The notes beneath the pieces are model-generated. The model saw nothing but the letters and a program-made list of their open reading frames with translations, searched no databases and was not told the origin of the DNA. Shown here piece by piece: positions 18,603-28,539 of a stretch of DNA of 64,000 nt. Each line of letters begins with the position of its first letter. Position 1 is the first letter of the stretch. The translations under genes were made by a program, and so were the position numbers. This DNA comes from Salinicola acroporae (lineage in GTDB: Bacteria > Pseudomonadota > Gammaproteobacteria > Pseudomonadales > Halomonadaceae). The stretch spans positions 124,001 to 188,000 of the forward strand of contig NZ_PZJW01000002.1 in NCBI RefSeq assembly GCF_003206615.1, given 5' to 3'.

Positions 18603-19226
18603 ATGGTGGAGACTTTCGCCCTGGTCGCCTTGGAGCGCTCGTTGAACACGCTGTTGCGGCGCGACCCGGCGTCCCCCGCCAGGCTGGCCGACCTGGCCGG
18701 ACACACCTTGCGGCTGACGTTCGCCGAGGCTCGGTTGGGGCTGCGCGTCGGCTTCCACGCCGATGGCGTCACGCTGGGGCGTGTGCACGACTGGCATGAC
18801 GAGGACGACCTGGACATCACCGTGGACCGGCGAGTGGTGACCCGGTTGATGGCGGGCGACTCGCCGGAGCGCCTGCTGTTCAGCGGCCAGCTCCCGTCGA
18901 TCGGCCAGACCGGGTTGCTGTCGCCGATCCAGACCCTGTTCATGGACCTCGATATCGACTGGGAAGACGCCTTGTCAGGACTCGTGGGCAACGGTACCGC
19001 CCATGACGTCGCCAATGGCATCCGCCATCTCGATCGTCAGGCGCGCTTCCTGGCCACCGAATGGCGCCAGGATCTCCGCGACTATCTCTTCGAGGAGCGG
19101 CGCTGGCTGGCAGGTCACGACCAGCTCGCCGTCGCGCGCGATCACCTCACCGAACTTCAGCAATCCGTCGACCGTGTCGGGGCCAGAGTGGCCAGGTTGC
19201 AACGCCGTCGGGAGTCGCATTCATGA
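18603..19226 (+). CDS. ubiJ: UbiJ, SCP2-type accessory factor of ubiquinone synthesis
   Basis: UbiJ is a lipid-binding scaffold that works with UbiK and the UbiE-I family enzymes in the soluble Ubi complex. The 207-residue protein has an N-terminal SCP2-like domain ([30 protein letters not shown]). It ends in a helical, coiled-coil C-terminus ([23 protein letters not shown]) as in E. coli UbiJ. It is embedded between ubiE and ubiB, and its stop overlaps the ubiB ATG (ATGA). Confidence 0.92.
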   Translation: MVETFALVALERSLNTLLRRDPASPARLADLAGHTLRLTFAEARLGLRVGFHADGVTLGRVHDWHDEDDLDITVDRRVVTRLMAGDSPERLLFSGQLPSIGQTGLLSPIQTLFMDLDIDWEDALSGLVGNGTAHDVANGIRHLDRQARFLATEWRQDLRDYLFEERRWLAGHDQLAVARDHLTELQQSVDRVGARVARLQRRRESHS

Positions 19227-20845
19227 GTCTGCGGTTATTTCGCATCGCCTGGACCGTCTCCCGTTATCGCCTCGACAGCCTGGTTCCCCAGGACAGACTA
19301 CCGCCGGTTCTTCGCTGGCTGTGGCGGTTTGCCCCGGTCCGGCTGATTCCGATCGGCGATCACTCGCGCGGCAAGCGGCTACGGCTGGCGCTGGAGTCGC
19401 TGGGCCCGATATTCGTCAAGTTCGGCCAGATGCTGTCGACCCGCCGCGACCTGCTGCCGCCGGATATCGCCGACGAGTTGAAACGCCTGCAGGACCAGGT
19501 TCCCCCCTTTCCTGGAGAGACCGCCCGGGCCATGGTCGAGGTCGAGCTCGGCAAGACCGTCGAGGAGGCTTTCGCCGCGTTCGAGACCGAACCGATGGCC
19601 TCGGCCTCCATCGCCCAGGTCCACGCGGCCGAACTGCATAGCGGCGAGCAGGTCGTGGTCAAGATCATCCGCCCCGGCATCGATCGCATCATGCGCGAGG
19701 ATATCGGCCTGCTCTATACCTTCGCGCGTCTGATGCGGCGGATCCCCGAGGCGCGCCGGCTGAGGCCGGTGGAGGTGGTTCAGGATTACGAAGCGACCCT
19801 GTTCGACGAGCTCGACCTCAACAAGGAGGCTGCCAACACCTCCCAGCTCAAGCGCAACTTCCAGGGATCGCCGCTGCTCTACGTCCCTGCCATCCACTGG
19901 TCGCTGACTCACCGCCAGGTCATGGTCCAGGAGCGCATCACCGGCATTCCGGTCGCGGATATCGATGCCCTGCGCGCGCAGGGCACCGACCTCAAGAAAC
20001 TGGCGGAGCGCGGCGTGGAGATCTTCTTCACCCAAGTCTTCCGTGACAATTTCTTCCATGCCGACATGCACCCCGGCAACATCTTCGTATCGCGGGAAAA
20101 CCCCACCGAACCGCGCTACATCGCCATCGACTGCGGCATCGTCGGCAGCCTGACCCGCGAGGATCAGGACTATCTGGCACGCAATCTGCTCGCCTTCTTC
20201 CGCCAGGACTATTATGAGGTCGCGGTCCTGCACATCGAATCCGGCTGGGTCGGAGAAGGCACCCGGGCCAACGAATTCGCGTCGGCGATCCGCGCGGTGT
20301 GCGAGCCGATCCTGGAGAAACCGCTCAAGGACATCTCCTTCGGCCAGGTGCTGCTGGGCCTGTTCCAGACCGCGCGGCGATTCAACATGGAGGTCCAGCC
20401 ACAGCTGGTGCTGTTGCAGAAGACCCTGCTCAACATCGAAGGCCTGGGCCGCCAGCTCTATCCCGACCTGGACCTGTGGAGTACTGCCAAACCCTATCTC
20501 GAGCGCTGGATGCGCGAGCGCGCCGGACCCAAGGGGTTCTGGAAGACGCTTCAGAAGCACGCGCCGGAACTGGCGCACCAGATTCCCGAGCTGCCGGTGC
20601 TCGCCCACCAGGCGCTCTCCGACCGCGAGCAGCAGCGCCGGCTCTATCGCCAGCAGACGGAGGCGCTGTCGGGGCTGGAAGCGCGTTTCCAGCGGGCAGC
20701 GCCGCGTGCCAGGCGTCTCCGCCTGGGGGCCATCCTGCTGGCGGTGGCCCTGGCCTGGCAACCGATGCTGGGCTGGGCGGAACAGCAACCCTGGCCGGTC
20801 CTGGTGGCGGCCGGGCTGGGGGTGTTGCTACTGATCTGGCGCTGA
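19223..20845 (+). CDS. ubiB: UbiB, atypical kinase-like ubiquinone biosynthesis protein
   Basis: UbiB is a membrane-bound ADCK/ABC1-family ATPase needed for ubiquinone synthesis and lipid precursor handling. The 540-residue protein has the KxGQ motif ([11 protein letters not shown], near residue 64), the Ala-rich nucleotide loop (ASIAQVHAA) and catalytic DMHPGNIF near 279. Two C-terminal transmembrane helices ([27 protein letters not shown]) end the protein. The start at 19223 overlaps ubiJ by four bases. Heptamer copy C begins 14 bp after the stop. Confidence 0.96.
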   Translation: MSLRLFRIAWTVSRYRLDSLVPQDRLPPVLRWLWRFAPVRLIPIGDHSRGKRLRLALESLGPIFVKFGQMLSTRRDLLPPDIADELKRLQDQVPPFPGETARAMVEVELGKTVEEAFAAFETEPMASASIAQVHAAELHSGEQVVVKIIRPGIDRIMREDIGLLYTFARLMRRIPEARRLRPVEVVQDYEATLFDELDLNKEAANTSQLKRNFQGSPLLYVPAIHWSLTHRQVMVQERITGIPVADIDALRAQGTDLKKLAERGVEIFFTQVFRDNFFHADMHPGNIFVSRENPTEPRYIAIDCGIVGSLTREDQDYLARNLLAFFRQDYYEVAVLHIESGWVGEGTRANEFASAIRAVCEPILEKPLKDISFGQVLLGLFQTARRFNMEVQPQLVLLQKTLLNIEGLGRQLYPDLDLWSTAKPYLERWMRERAGPKGFWKTLQKHAPELAHQIPELPVLAHQALSDREQQRRLYRQQTEALSGLEARFQRAAPRARRLRLGAILLAVALAWQPMLGWAEQQPWPVLVAAGLGVLLLIWR

Positions 20846-20859
20846 GCGCAGGATAATGA

Positions 20860-20915
20860 CTCGAAGCTCGAAGCTCGAAGCTCGAAGCTCGAAGCTCGAA
20901 GCTCGAAGCTCGAAG
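20860..20915. repeat. Heptamer array, copy C (between ubiB and hisE)
   Basis: Eight perfect tandem CTCGAAG units run from 20860 to 20915. Unlike copies A and B, no 16-bp CACGAGC-type module and no clear flanking hairpin precede it. It occupies the short ubiB-hisE gap where Pseudomonas carries hisI. Confidence 0.9.
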
Positions 20916-20948
20916 CCAATGTAGCCCTATACGCAGGAATGTCATTTC

Positions 20949-21290
20949 ATGAGTGATACTCTCGAACGATTGGCAACGGTTCTGGAAGCTCGCCGCCATG
21001 CGGATCCCGATAGCTCTTACGTCGCCCAGCTCCATCACCGTGGTCTCAACAAGATTCTGGAAAAAGTCGGCGAGGAAGCCACCGAAACGCTTCTTGCCGC
21101 CAAGGATGTCCGGGTAGATGATGCACGGAGCCGCCAGGATCTGATCGGCGAAGTGGCGGACCTGTGGTTTCACAGCCTGGTCATGCTGTCGCATCTCGAT
21201 ATCGATCATCGGGAAGTGCTATCGGAACTGGCCGGGCGCTTCGGCGTTTCCGGACTGGACGAGAAGGCCTCTCGCCGACGAGACTCATGA
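20949..21290 (+). CDS. hisE: Phosphoribosyl-ATP pyrophosphatase
   Basis: HisE hydrolyses phosphoribosyl-ATP to phosphoribosyl-AMP, the second step of histidine synthesis. The 113-residue all-alpha protein carries the MazG-like signature [14 protein letters not shown] and the metal-binding [13 protein letters not shown]. It stands alone: hisI, normally just upstream in Pseudomonas or fused to hisE in enterics, is missing from this window. The start follows an AGGA-type site (GCAGGAATGTCATTTC). tatA follows 39 bp later. Confidence 0.94.
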   Translation: MSDTLERLATVLEARRHADPDSSYVAQLHHRGLNKILEKVGEEATETLLAAKDVRVDDARSRQDLIGEVADLWFHSLVMLSHLDIDHREVLSELAGRFGVSGLDEKASRRRDS

Positions 21291-21329
21291 ATCATCATCG
21301 CGTCAACGCGCATCAGTAAGGAGAAAGTT

Positions 21330-21611
21330 ATGCTGGGTGGGATCAGTATCTGGCAGTTGTTGATCGTCCTCGGGATCATCATCCTGATCTTCGGCACCAA
21401 GAAATTGCGCAACGTCGGTAGCGATCTCGGCGGTGCCGTCAAGGGCTTCAAGAAAGCCGTCGGCGAAGACGAGGAGGAGAAGAAAGGGAGCAACACGCAG
21501 CACAGCATCGACCACTCCCAGGATTCGACTCACACTCCCCAGGACAGCACATTCGACAGTCGCACGGACGAGACGCACAAGACGTCCGACGACAAGGTCG
21601 AGCGCAAGTAA
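21330..21611 (+). CDS. tatA: TatA, twin-arginine translocase pore subunit
   Basis: TatA oligomerises to let folded twin-arginine substrates cross the inner membrane. The 93-residue protein has the short N-terminal helix ([18 protein letters not shown]), the hinge GTKKLRNVG, an amphipathic helix ([13 protein letters not shown]) and a long, very polar, acidic and His-rich tail. It is first in tatABC, after AAGGAGAAAG. A Tat substrate (PhoX) is encoded 5 kb downstream. Confidence 0.96.
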   Translation: MLGGISIWQLLIVLGIIILIFGTKKLRNVGSDLGGAVKGFKKAVGEDEEEKKGSNTQHSIDHSQDSTHTPQDSTFDSRTDETHKTSDDKVERK

Positions 21612-21616
21612 CCGGC

Positions 21617-22024
21617 ATGTTCGATATCGGTTTCTTCGAGCTGCTGCTGATCGGCATCGTCGGACTGCTGGTGCTGGGGCCCGAGCGGCTGCCCAGGGCT
21701 GCCCGCACCGCAGGGCTCTGGGTGGGGCGGATCAAGCGCAGCGTCTCGACCATGCAGCGGGAAATCACCTCGCAGCTCGAGGCCGAGGAATTGCGCCAGA
21801 AGCTGGCCGAGCAGCAGAAAAAACTGGACGAGAACGTCAATCAGGCGCGCCGGAGCGTCGAGAAGCATTTCGAGAGCGGCGAGAAGAGGGATAACCAGGC
21901 CCCATCCGCTTCGTCCGCCGTCGAGCCACATCGCGTCGAAAGGCCAGCACCCGCCGCATCGGATGATGCCTCGTCCGCCCCTCACGACGCCTCACCCGCG
22001 GACAAGGATTCGGCTTCCCGATGA
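21617..22024 (+). CDS. tatB: TatB, twin-arginine translocase receptor subunit
   Basis: TatB forms the substrate receptor with TatC. The 135-residue protein has the family opening [26 protein letters not shown], with the conserved Glu in the helix and the GPERLP hinge. A long charged helix ([22 protein letters not shown]) and an Ala/Ser-rich tail follow. Its stop overlaps the tatC start (ATGA at 22021-22024). Confidence 0.95.
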   Translation: MFDIGFFELLLIGIVGLLVLGPERLPRAARTAGLWVGRIKRSVSTMQREITSQLEAEELRQKLAEQQKKLDENVNQARRSVEKHFESGEKRDNQAPSASSAVEPHRVERPAPAASDDASSAPHDASPADKDSASR

Positions 22025-22788
22025 GCGATGCCTCTTCTCCACCGCCAGACGAAAAGCAGTCACAAGCCCCGCTGATCGAGCATCTGATAGAACTGCGCTC
22101 GCGCCTGCTGAAGGCCGTGATCGTCGTTGTGCTGGTATTCGTCGGTCTTTACGCTTTTTCCAATGACATCTACCGCTTCGTGGCCGACCCACTGGTGGCG
22201 CTGCTGCCAGCCGGCTCGAGGATGATCGCGACGGAAGTCACGTCACCGTTCCTGGCCCCGTTCAAGCTGACCATGGTGGTCGCCATCTTCGCGGCGATCC
22301 CGTTCATCCTCTATCAGGCCTGGGCATTCATCGCGCCGGGGCTCTACAAGCACGAGAAGGCGCTCGCCTTTCCGCTGCTCGCCTCCAGTATCCTGCTGTT
22401 CTACTGCGGTGCCGCCTTCGCTTATTACGTGGTGTTCCCGCTGCTGTTCAGCTTCTTCGTCCACACCGGACCGCAGGACGTCACGGTAATGACGGACATC
22501 AATGCCTACCTCAATTTCGTGTTGAAGATGTTCTTCGCCTTCGGCGTGGCCTTCGAGATCCCCATCGCCACGTTCCTGGTCATCTGGACCGGGATCGCCG
22601 ACGTGAGGAGCTTGAGCAAGAAACGTCCCTACGTGATCCTGATCTGCTTCATCATCGGCATGTTGTTGACGCCGCCGGACATCATCTCGCAGAGCCTGCT
22701 GGCCGTTCCCATGTGGCTGCTGTTCGAGGTCGGGATCCTCTTCGGCCGCCTCGTCCAGCGTCGGCGAGCGGAAGAGCCCACGGACTGA
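22021..22788 (+). CDS. tatC: TatC, twin-arginine signal receptor
   Basis: TatC binds the RR motif of Tat signal peptides. The 255-residue protein has six predicted transmembrane segments and conserved family stretches: [15 protein letters not shown] (cytoplasmic N-terminus), [11 protein letters not shown] (first periplasmic cap), [30 protein letters not shown] around the third and fourth helices, and [19 protein letters not shown]. It ends the tatABC unit and is followed by a GC hairpin. Confidence 0.97.
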   Translation: MSDASSPPPDEKQSQAPLIEHLIELRSRLLKAVIVVVLVFVGLYAFSNDIYRFVADPLVALLPAGSRMIATEVTSPFLAPFKLTMVVAIFAAIPFILYQAWAFIAPGLYKHEKALAFPLLASSILLFYCGAAFAYYVVFPLLFSFFVHTGPQDVTVMTDINAYLNFVLKMFFAFGVAFEIPIATFLVIWTGIADVRSLSKKRPYVILICFIIGMLLTPPDIISQSLLAVPMWLLFEVGILFGRLVQRRRAEEPTD

Positions 22789-22904
22789 TTCGTCCAGTGG
22801 CAGCCCCTGCGACAATGCCCCCATCCCGACTGTCGACTCGGTTGTTATACTGGGGGCGTCAAGTCCCGATGTCATCGTTTTGTCATTCGTCACTGATAGC
22901 TTGA

Positions 22905-23969
<1,065 letters not shown>

Positions 23970-24008
23970 GGGCCGCGGGCGTGTCGGCCCCGGTACCGGA
24001 GACTTGTG

Positions 24009-26219
24009 ATGACGGATACTGGCACGACGGACACGCCCAGCAGCCCGATCGACCTCCCCCTACCGGCCAGCGGAGAGGAGACCCCGCCACCACCCTTGCG
24101 CGTCAATCGCACGCGCAAGGGGATCCATGCCAAGGAGACGCCCTCCTCGCAGGCGGATCTCGACGACGCCGCGCTCTACTTCAACCGCGAGCTGTCGCAC
24201 CTGCAGTTCAACATTCGCGTCCTCGAACAGTCGCTGGATGCCTCGCATCCGCTTCTCGACCGCTTGATGTTCCTGCTGATCGTCTCCTCCAACCTCGACG
24301 AGTTCTTCGAGATCCGGGTCGCCGGCCTCAAGCACCAGTTGGCGTCGTTTCATGAAGAGACCGGTGCCGATGGGATGACGCCGACTCGCGTGCTGAGCGA
24401 GGTCTCGCGCATCGGCCACGAACAGGTGGAACGTCAGTACCGCATTCTCAACGACGTCCTCGTGCCGGCCCTGGAGGAGCAGAAGATCCGTTTCCGGCGA
24501 CGCGCCCAGTGGACGCCCGAGCAGGCGGCCTGGGTCGCCGACTACTTCGAGGAGGAGATCGCCCCGGTGATCAGCCCGATCGGGCTGGACCCCTCGCACC
24601 CCTTCCCGCGGCTGGTCAACAAGAGCCTCAACTTCATCGTCGAGCTCGAGGGCACCGATGCCTTTGGCCGCGAGGGCGGCATGGCGATCTTGCCGGCCCC
24701 TCGCTCGCTGCCACGCTTGATCCGGCTGCCGGAAGCGCTTTGCGAGACAGGCTTCACCGATTACGTGTTCCTGTCGTCGATGATCCACGCCCACGCCCAC
24801 GAGGTATTCCCCGGCATGGAGGTGGAGGGTTGCTACCAGTTCCGCCTGACCCGCAACGCCGACCTCTCGGTCGATCCGGAAGAGGTCTCGGACCTGGCCT
24901 CCGCCCTGCGGGGTGAGCTGCTGGCCAGACGCTACGGCAGCGGCGTCCGCCTCGAGGTGGCCGACAACTGCCCCGACAGCCTGATCGATTTCCTGCTCAA
25001 GCAGTTCGAGCTTGGCGAGGAGGATCTCTATCGCGTCAATGGCCCGGTCAACCTGACCCGCATGATGGCGGTTCTCGGCGACGTCCAGCGACCCGATCTA
25101 CGCTATCGGCCTTTCACCCCCGGCCTGCCCAAGCCATTGCGCGGCGAGGTGAACCTGTTCTCCGCCATTCGCCAGGGCGACATCCTGCTGCATCATCCGT
25201 TTCAGTCGTTCACGCCGGTGGAGGATCTGCTGCGTCAGGCAGCACGCGATCCCGACGTCATGGCGATCAAGCAGACGCTCTATCGCACCGGCGCCGACTC
25301 CGCGATCGTCGGCGCCTTGGTGGAGGCGGCTCGCGGGGGCAAGGAAGTGACCGTGGTGATCGAATTGCGGGCGCGCTTCGACGAGGCCGACAATCTGGCG
25401 CTGGCCTCGCGACTGCAGGAGGCGGGCGCCATCGTCATCTACGGGGTAATGGCCTACAAGACTCACGCCAAGATGATGCATATCGTCCGGCGCGAAAAAG
25501 GCGAACTGCGCCACTATGCTCACCTCGGCACGGGCAACTATCACGCCAAGACCGCCAAGCTGTATACCGACTACAGCCTGATGACCGCCAACGACGAGCT
25601 ATGCGACGACGTGCACAAGGTGTTCCAGCAGCTCTCCGGCATGGGTAAGCCCCGCAAGATCAATACCCTGCTGCATGCCCCCTTCACGCTTCACAAGACG
25701 CTGGTCGAGATGATCGATCGTGAGGCCAAGCTGGCCGAGAACGGCAAGAAGGCCAGGATCGTCATCAAGTGCAATGCGATGACCGAGCCCAAATTGATCC
25801 GCGCGCTCTACCGCGCCTCCCAGGCCGGCGTGACCTGCGACCTGATCATTCGCGGCATGTGCTGCCTGCGCCCCGGCATCCCAGGCATTTCGGATAACAT
25901 CCGGGTGCGCTCGATCATCGGCCGATTCCTCGAACATACCCGCGTCTATTACTTCCACAATGACGGCAAGCATGAAGTCTGGTGCTCCAGCGCCGATGCC
26001 ATGGAGCGCAACATGTTCCACCGGGTCGAGACCTGCTTCCCGCTACTGGACAAGAAGGTCGCTCAGCAGGTGCGCAAGGATATCGATACCTACCTGCTGG
26101 ACAATTGCCAGAGCTGGGAGCTCGACACCGAGGGGCAGTATCATCTTCGTCATCCCGGAGCTGCCGAGCCGATCAGCGCTCAGGAGACCCTGCTCTACGC
26201 CTACGCCAGCCAGGCTTGA
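24009..26219 (+). CDS. ppk1: Polyphosphate kinase 1
   Basis: PPK1 makes inorganic polyphosphate from ATP. The 736-residue protein has the N and H domains (YFNRELSHLQFNIRVLEQ; SSNLDEFFEIRVAGLK) and two phospholipase-D-like catalytic domains. The autophosphorylated His lies in HYAHLGTGNYH near residue 505 and the second His in FHRVET near 671. The first 40 residues are a poorly conserved Pro/Thr-rich tail. A GTG directly before the ATG at 24009 could also serve; GGAGA lies 7 bases upstream of the ATG. Ppx lies 11 kb away and a PhoX-type phosphatase is next door, giving a phosphate theme. Confidence 0.95.
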   Translation: MTDTGTTDTPSSPIDLPLPASGEETPPPPLRVNRTRKGIHAKETPSSQADLDDAALYFNRELSHLQFNIRVLEQSLDASHPLLDRLMFLLIVSSNLDEFFEIRVAGLKHQLASFHEETGADGMTPTRVLSEVSRIGHEQVERQYRILNDVLVPALEEQKIRFRRRAQWTPEQAAWVADYFEEEIAPVISPIGLDPSHPFPRLVNKSLNFIVELEGTDAFGREGGMAILPAPRSLPRLIRLPEALCETGFTDYVFLSSMIHAHAHEVFPGMEVEGCYQFRLTRNADLSVDPEEVSDLASALRGELLARRYGSGVRLEVADNCPDSLIDFLLKQFELGEEDLYRVNGPVNLTRMMAVLGDVQRPDLRYRPFTPGLPKPLRGEVNLFSAIRQGDILLHHPFQSFTPVEDLLRQAARDPDVMAIKQTLYRTGADSAIVGALVEAARGGKEVTVVIELRARFDEADNLALASRLQEAGAIVIYGVMAYKTHAKMMHIVRREKGELRHYAHLGTGNYHAKTAKLYTDYSLMTANDELCDDVHKVFQQLSGMGKPRKINTLLHAPFTLHKTLVEMIDREAKLAENGKKARIVIKCNAMTEPKLIRALYRASQAGVTCDLIIRGMCCLRPGIPGISDNIRVRSIIGRFLEHTRVYYFHNDGKHEVWCSSADAMERNMFHRVETCFPLLDKKVAQQVRKDIDTYLLDNCQSWELDTEGQYHLRHPGAAEPISAQETLLYAYASQA

Positions 26220-26248
26220 GCACGACCGGCCGTCGGCCGGTCGTGCTC
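26218..26248. terminator. Hairpin overlapping the ppk1 stop
   Basis: GAGCACGACCGGCC (26218-26231) and GGCCGGTCGTGCTC (26235-26248) form a perfect 14-bp stem with a 3-base loop. The 5' arm starts inside the ppk1 stop codon. No T tract follows. Confidence 0.65.
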
Positions 26249-26258
26249 CACCGACATG

Positions 26259-26290
26259 ACAAGGCCGGACGCTCACGCATCCGGCCTTGT
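26259..26290. terminator. Second hairpin between convergent ppk1 and phoX
   Basis: ACAAGGCCGGA (26259-26269) and TCCGGCCTTGT (26280-26290) form a perfect 11-bp stem with a 10-base loop, 17 bp from the phoX stop. It probably terminates phoX on the minus strand and backs up the ppk1 hairpin on the plus strand. Confidence 0.7.
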
Positions 26291-26306
26291 CGTTTCGAGC
26301 CGGTTG

Positions 26307-28436
26307 TCAGACGCCGACCTGCCCGCCGTCCTCCTTCCAGATTGCCACGGTGGCGGCGCGCGGCCGAACCTGGCCACTCGCGGCCCGGGTCGCATCCTGG
26401 GTCAGGGCGTCGCCATCCGCCGGCCAATTTCCAGGATGCTGGATATTGATGAACAGCGAGGTGCGATCCGGCGTCGCGAAGATTCCGGTCACCTCGCAAC
26501 CATTGGGCCCCACGGCAAAGCGCTTGAGCCCGTCCTGATTGCCGGCGCCGACGACCGAACCCGCGCCTGTCTCGGCCGACAGCGCGCCCGGCACCACCGC
26601 CAGCAACTGGTCGTTGGTATAGTCGGCCACGACATTGTCGCTGTTGTCGGTCTGGAACCAAAGAATGCCCTGCCCATCGCCACGCTCGTCGTACCACAGG
26701 CCGTCGGGACTCGCGAACTGGTTGCTCCGGGTCAGGCCTGACCGGTTGGTCTCGGCGTCGGCGTCGCTACCGAACACGAAGATCTCCCAGGCGAAGCGGT
26801 TGTCCGGCTGCTCGCGCCAGCGAATGATATGACCACTCTCGTTGTCGGCTACCGGGTTGGCGGCGTTGGTCGGCGCCGTCGCGTAACCGCTGCCCACCTC
26901 GTCGACTGCCGCACCGCCATTGGTGAAAGTGGCCTCGGTACCGTCCGCGGTGCGCTTGGCGTTGTTGGTCAGCGTGAAATAGACCTCGCCGGAGACGGGA
27001 TCCACGCTCGACCACTCCGGACGATCCATCGGCGTCGCCCCCATCAGATCAGCGGCATCGCAGGTGTGAATGATGATGCCGGCGGCATCGTCAGCCGCCA
27101 GCCCCAGCGCCGCGGCCAGCGTCTCACCTGAGGGGGTTCTGGCGTCCGGCGTCAGAGCCAGCCACTCGCCCCGGCCATCCTCGTCGAAGCGTGCCGCGTA
27201 GAGCGTGCCTTCGTCGAGGTACTTGCTGCCGATCGCCAGACGATCCGCCTCGTTACCCGGTTCGGGCGCATCGGCCGGCTCCCACTTGGCCGCGCTGACG
27301 AACTTGTAGATATACTCGTTGCGCGAGTCGTGACCGGTATAGAACGTGAGCGGCTCGCCGGCGCGCACTGGTCCCGGCCAGCAGCCTTCGTGACGGAAGC
27401 GCCCCAGTGCCGTCCGTTTGGTCGCCGTTGCCTGGGTGTAGGGATCGATCTCGACCACGTAGCCGAAAGTCCGCGCCTCGTTGCGATAGTCATCGGTCGC
27501 CTCTCCCGAGCCGGGTGTGACATCGAAACGCGCGAACTCGTCGTCCTGCTCGCCATCGCCGGCGGCGGTCTCCCAACCGTAGCGGCCGCGATCGGTTGGC
27601 AGCCCCAGGCGGGCATCATCTGGGAAGCGCTCCCCGGTGTTGACGAATACTTCCGGCCAGTTTTCCTCGCAGGTCAGGTAGGTACCCCAGGGGGTATAAC
27701 CGTTGGCACAGTTGTTGTTGGTGCCCCGGGCTCGCCGGCCATCGGTGGCGTAGCGCGTCCGGACATAGTCGCTGCCCGCGACCGGCCCAGACAGCAGCAT
27801 CGGGGTCGCCGTGGTGAGACGCCGGTTGTAGGGGGAGTCGGCCACGTGCATCCAGCTACCATCGTCCTGACGCCGGATCTCGACGATCGTGACACCGTGA
27901 GCGTTGATTTCGGTGCGTACTTCATCGGCCGGCCGTACGCCCTCCGGCTGGGTCGGCCCTCCCTGCGGCGCCCACAGCGCCTGCTGGTCGATGTACTCGT
28001 TGTTGAGCGCGAGCAGGAAACGTCGAGAGGCACTCTCCGGGTCCAACGGGAAGGCGTGCATCCCGTCATGATGCATGCCCACGCTGTTCGCCTGCTGCTC
28101 AGGGGTCATGGCGAGATCCCCAGCCCAATCCTTCGCCCGGGCGTTGAGCGGCGTTCCCCAGGGAATCAACACTTGCGCCCGATACCCCCCGGGCACCACG
28201 ATCGCGTCGGTGCGCGATCCCTGAACCGCCTCGAACGCCAGTGCCAATGGGGTTTTGCCCTGGGCCAAGGCACGCTGGGTGCCAGCGAGGCCGAATCCGC
28301 CCATCATCGAGAGTGCTGCCATCCCCAGGCCGCCTCTTAGAATCTGGCGGCGCGAGAGGTGACGCTCGACGATATCGCCGAAAGGCACGTTGTGGCTGTT
28401 GTTGTGAATGCGATGATCTTCGACGTCCCGGCTCAT
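26307..28436 (-). CDS. PhoX-type alkaline phosphatase, Tat-exported (DUF839)
   Basis: The 709-residue protein belongs to the PhoX family of calcium/iron phosphatases that release phosphate from organic monoesters in the periplasm. Residues 28-36 (SRRQILRGG) form a twin-arginine signal followed by a hydrophobic stretch ending near LAQGK. Family blocks include CANGYTPWGTYLTCEENWPEV (a metal-ligand region), RFRHEGCWPG, NEYIYKFVSAAKW, and near the C-terminus GIFATPDRTSLFINIQHPG. The protein is strongly acidic. The start at 28436 follows AGGGAGATGAC. A weak Pho-box-like sequence lies upstream. DUF839 proteins also include non-phosphatase members, so activity is inferred. Confidence 0.85.
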   Translation of the reverse strand: MSRDVEDHRIHNNSHNVPFGDIVERHLSRRQILRGGLGMAALSMMGGFGLAGTQRALAQGKTPLALAFEAVQGSRTDAIVVPGGYRAQVLIPWGTPLNARAKDWAGDLAMTPEQQANSVGMHHDGMHAFPLDPESASRRFLLALNNEYIDQQALWAPQGGPTQPEGVRPADEVRTEINAHGVTIVEIRRQDDGSWMHVADSPYNRRLTTATPMLLSGPVAGSDYVRTRYATDGRRARGTNNNCANGYTPWGTYLTCEENWPEVFVNTGERFPDDARLGLPTDRGRYGWETAAGDGEQDDEFARFDVTPGSGEATDDYRNEARTFGYVVEIDPYTQATATKRTALGRFRHEGCWPGPVRAGEPLTFYTGHDSRNEYIYKFVSAAKWEPADAPEPGNEADRLAIGSKYLDEGTLYAARFDEDGRGEWLALTPDARTPSGETLAAALGLAADDAAGIIIHTCDAADLMGATPMDRPEWSSVDPVSGEVYFTLTNNAKRTADGTEATFTNGGAAVDEVGSGYATAPTNAANPVADNESGHIIRWREQPDNRFAWEIFVFGSDADAETNRSGLTRSNQFASPDGLWYDERGDGQGILWFQTDNSDNVVADYTNDQLLAVVPGALSAETGAGSVVGAGNQDGLKRFAVGPNGCEVTGIFATPDRTSLFINIQHPGNWPADGDALTQDATRAASGQVRPRAATVAIWKEDGGQVGV

Positions 28437-28492
28437 GTCATCTCCCTTGCCTTGTCACGGATTGATCGTCGTGACGAGGCTAGTCCGGAGAC

Positions 28493-28510
28493 ATGACGAA
28501 ATGATGTCGA
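28493..28510 (-). promoter_or_regulatory. Weak Pho-box-like direct repeat upstream of phoX
   Basis: On the minus strand TCGACAT-CATT-TCGTCAT resembles the PhoB site (CTGTCAT-4 bp-CTGTCAC) at about 9 of 14 half-site positions. A TAGCCT hexamer 10 bp past it could be the -10. It is 57 bp from the start codon. A database matrix score would decide. Confidence 0.3.
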
Positions 28511-28539
28511 AAGCGATCGACGACCCTCTCCCCGGCTGT

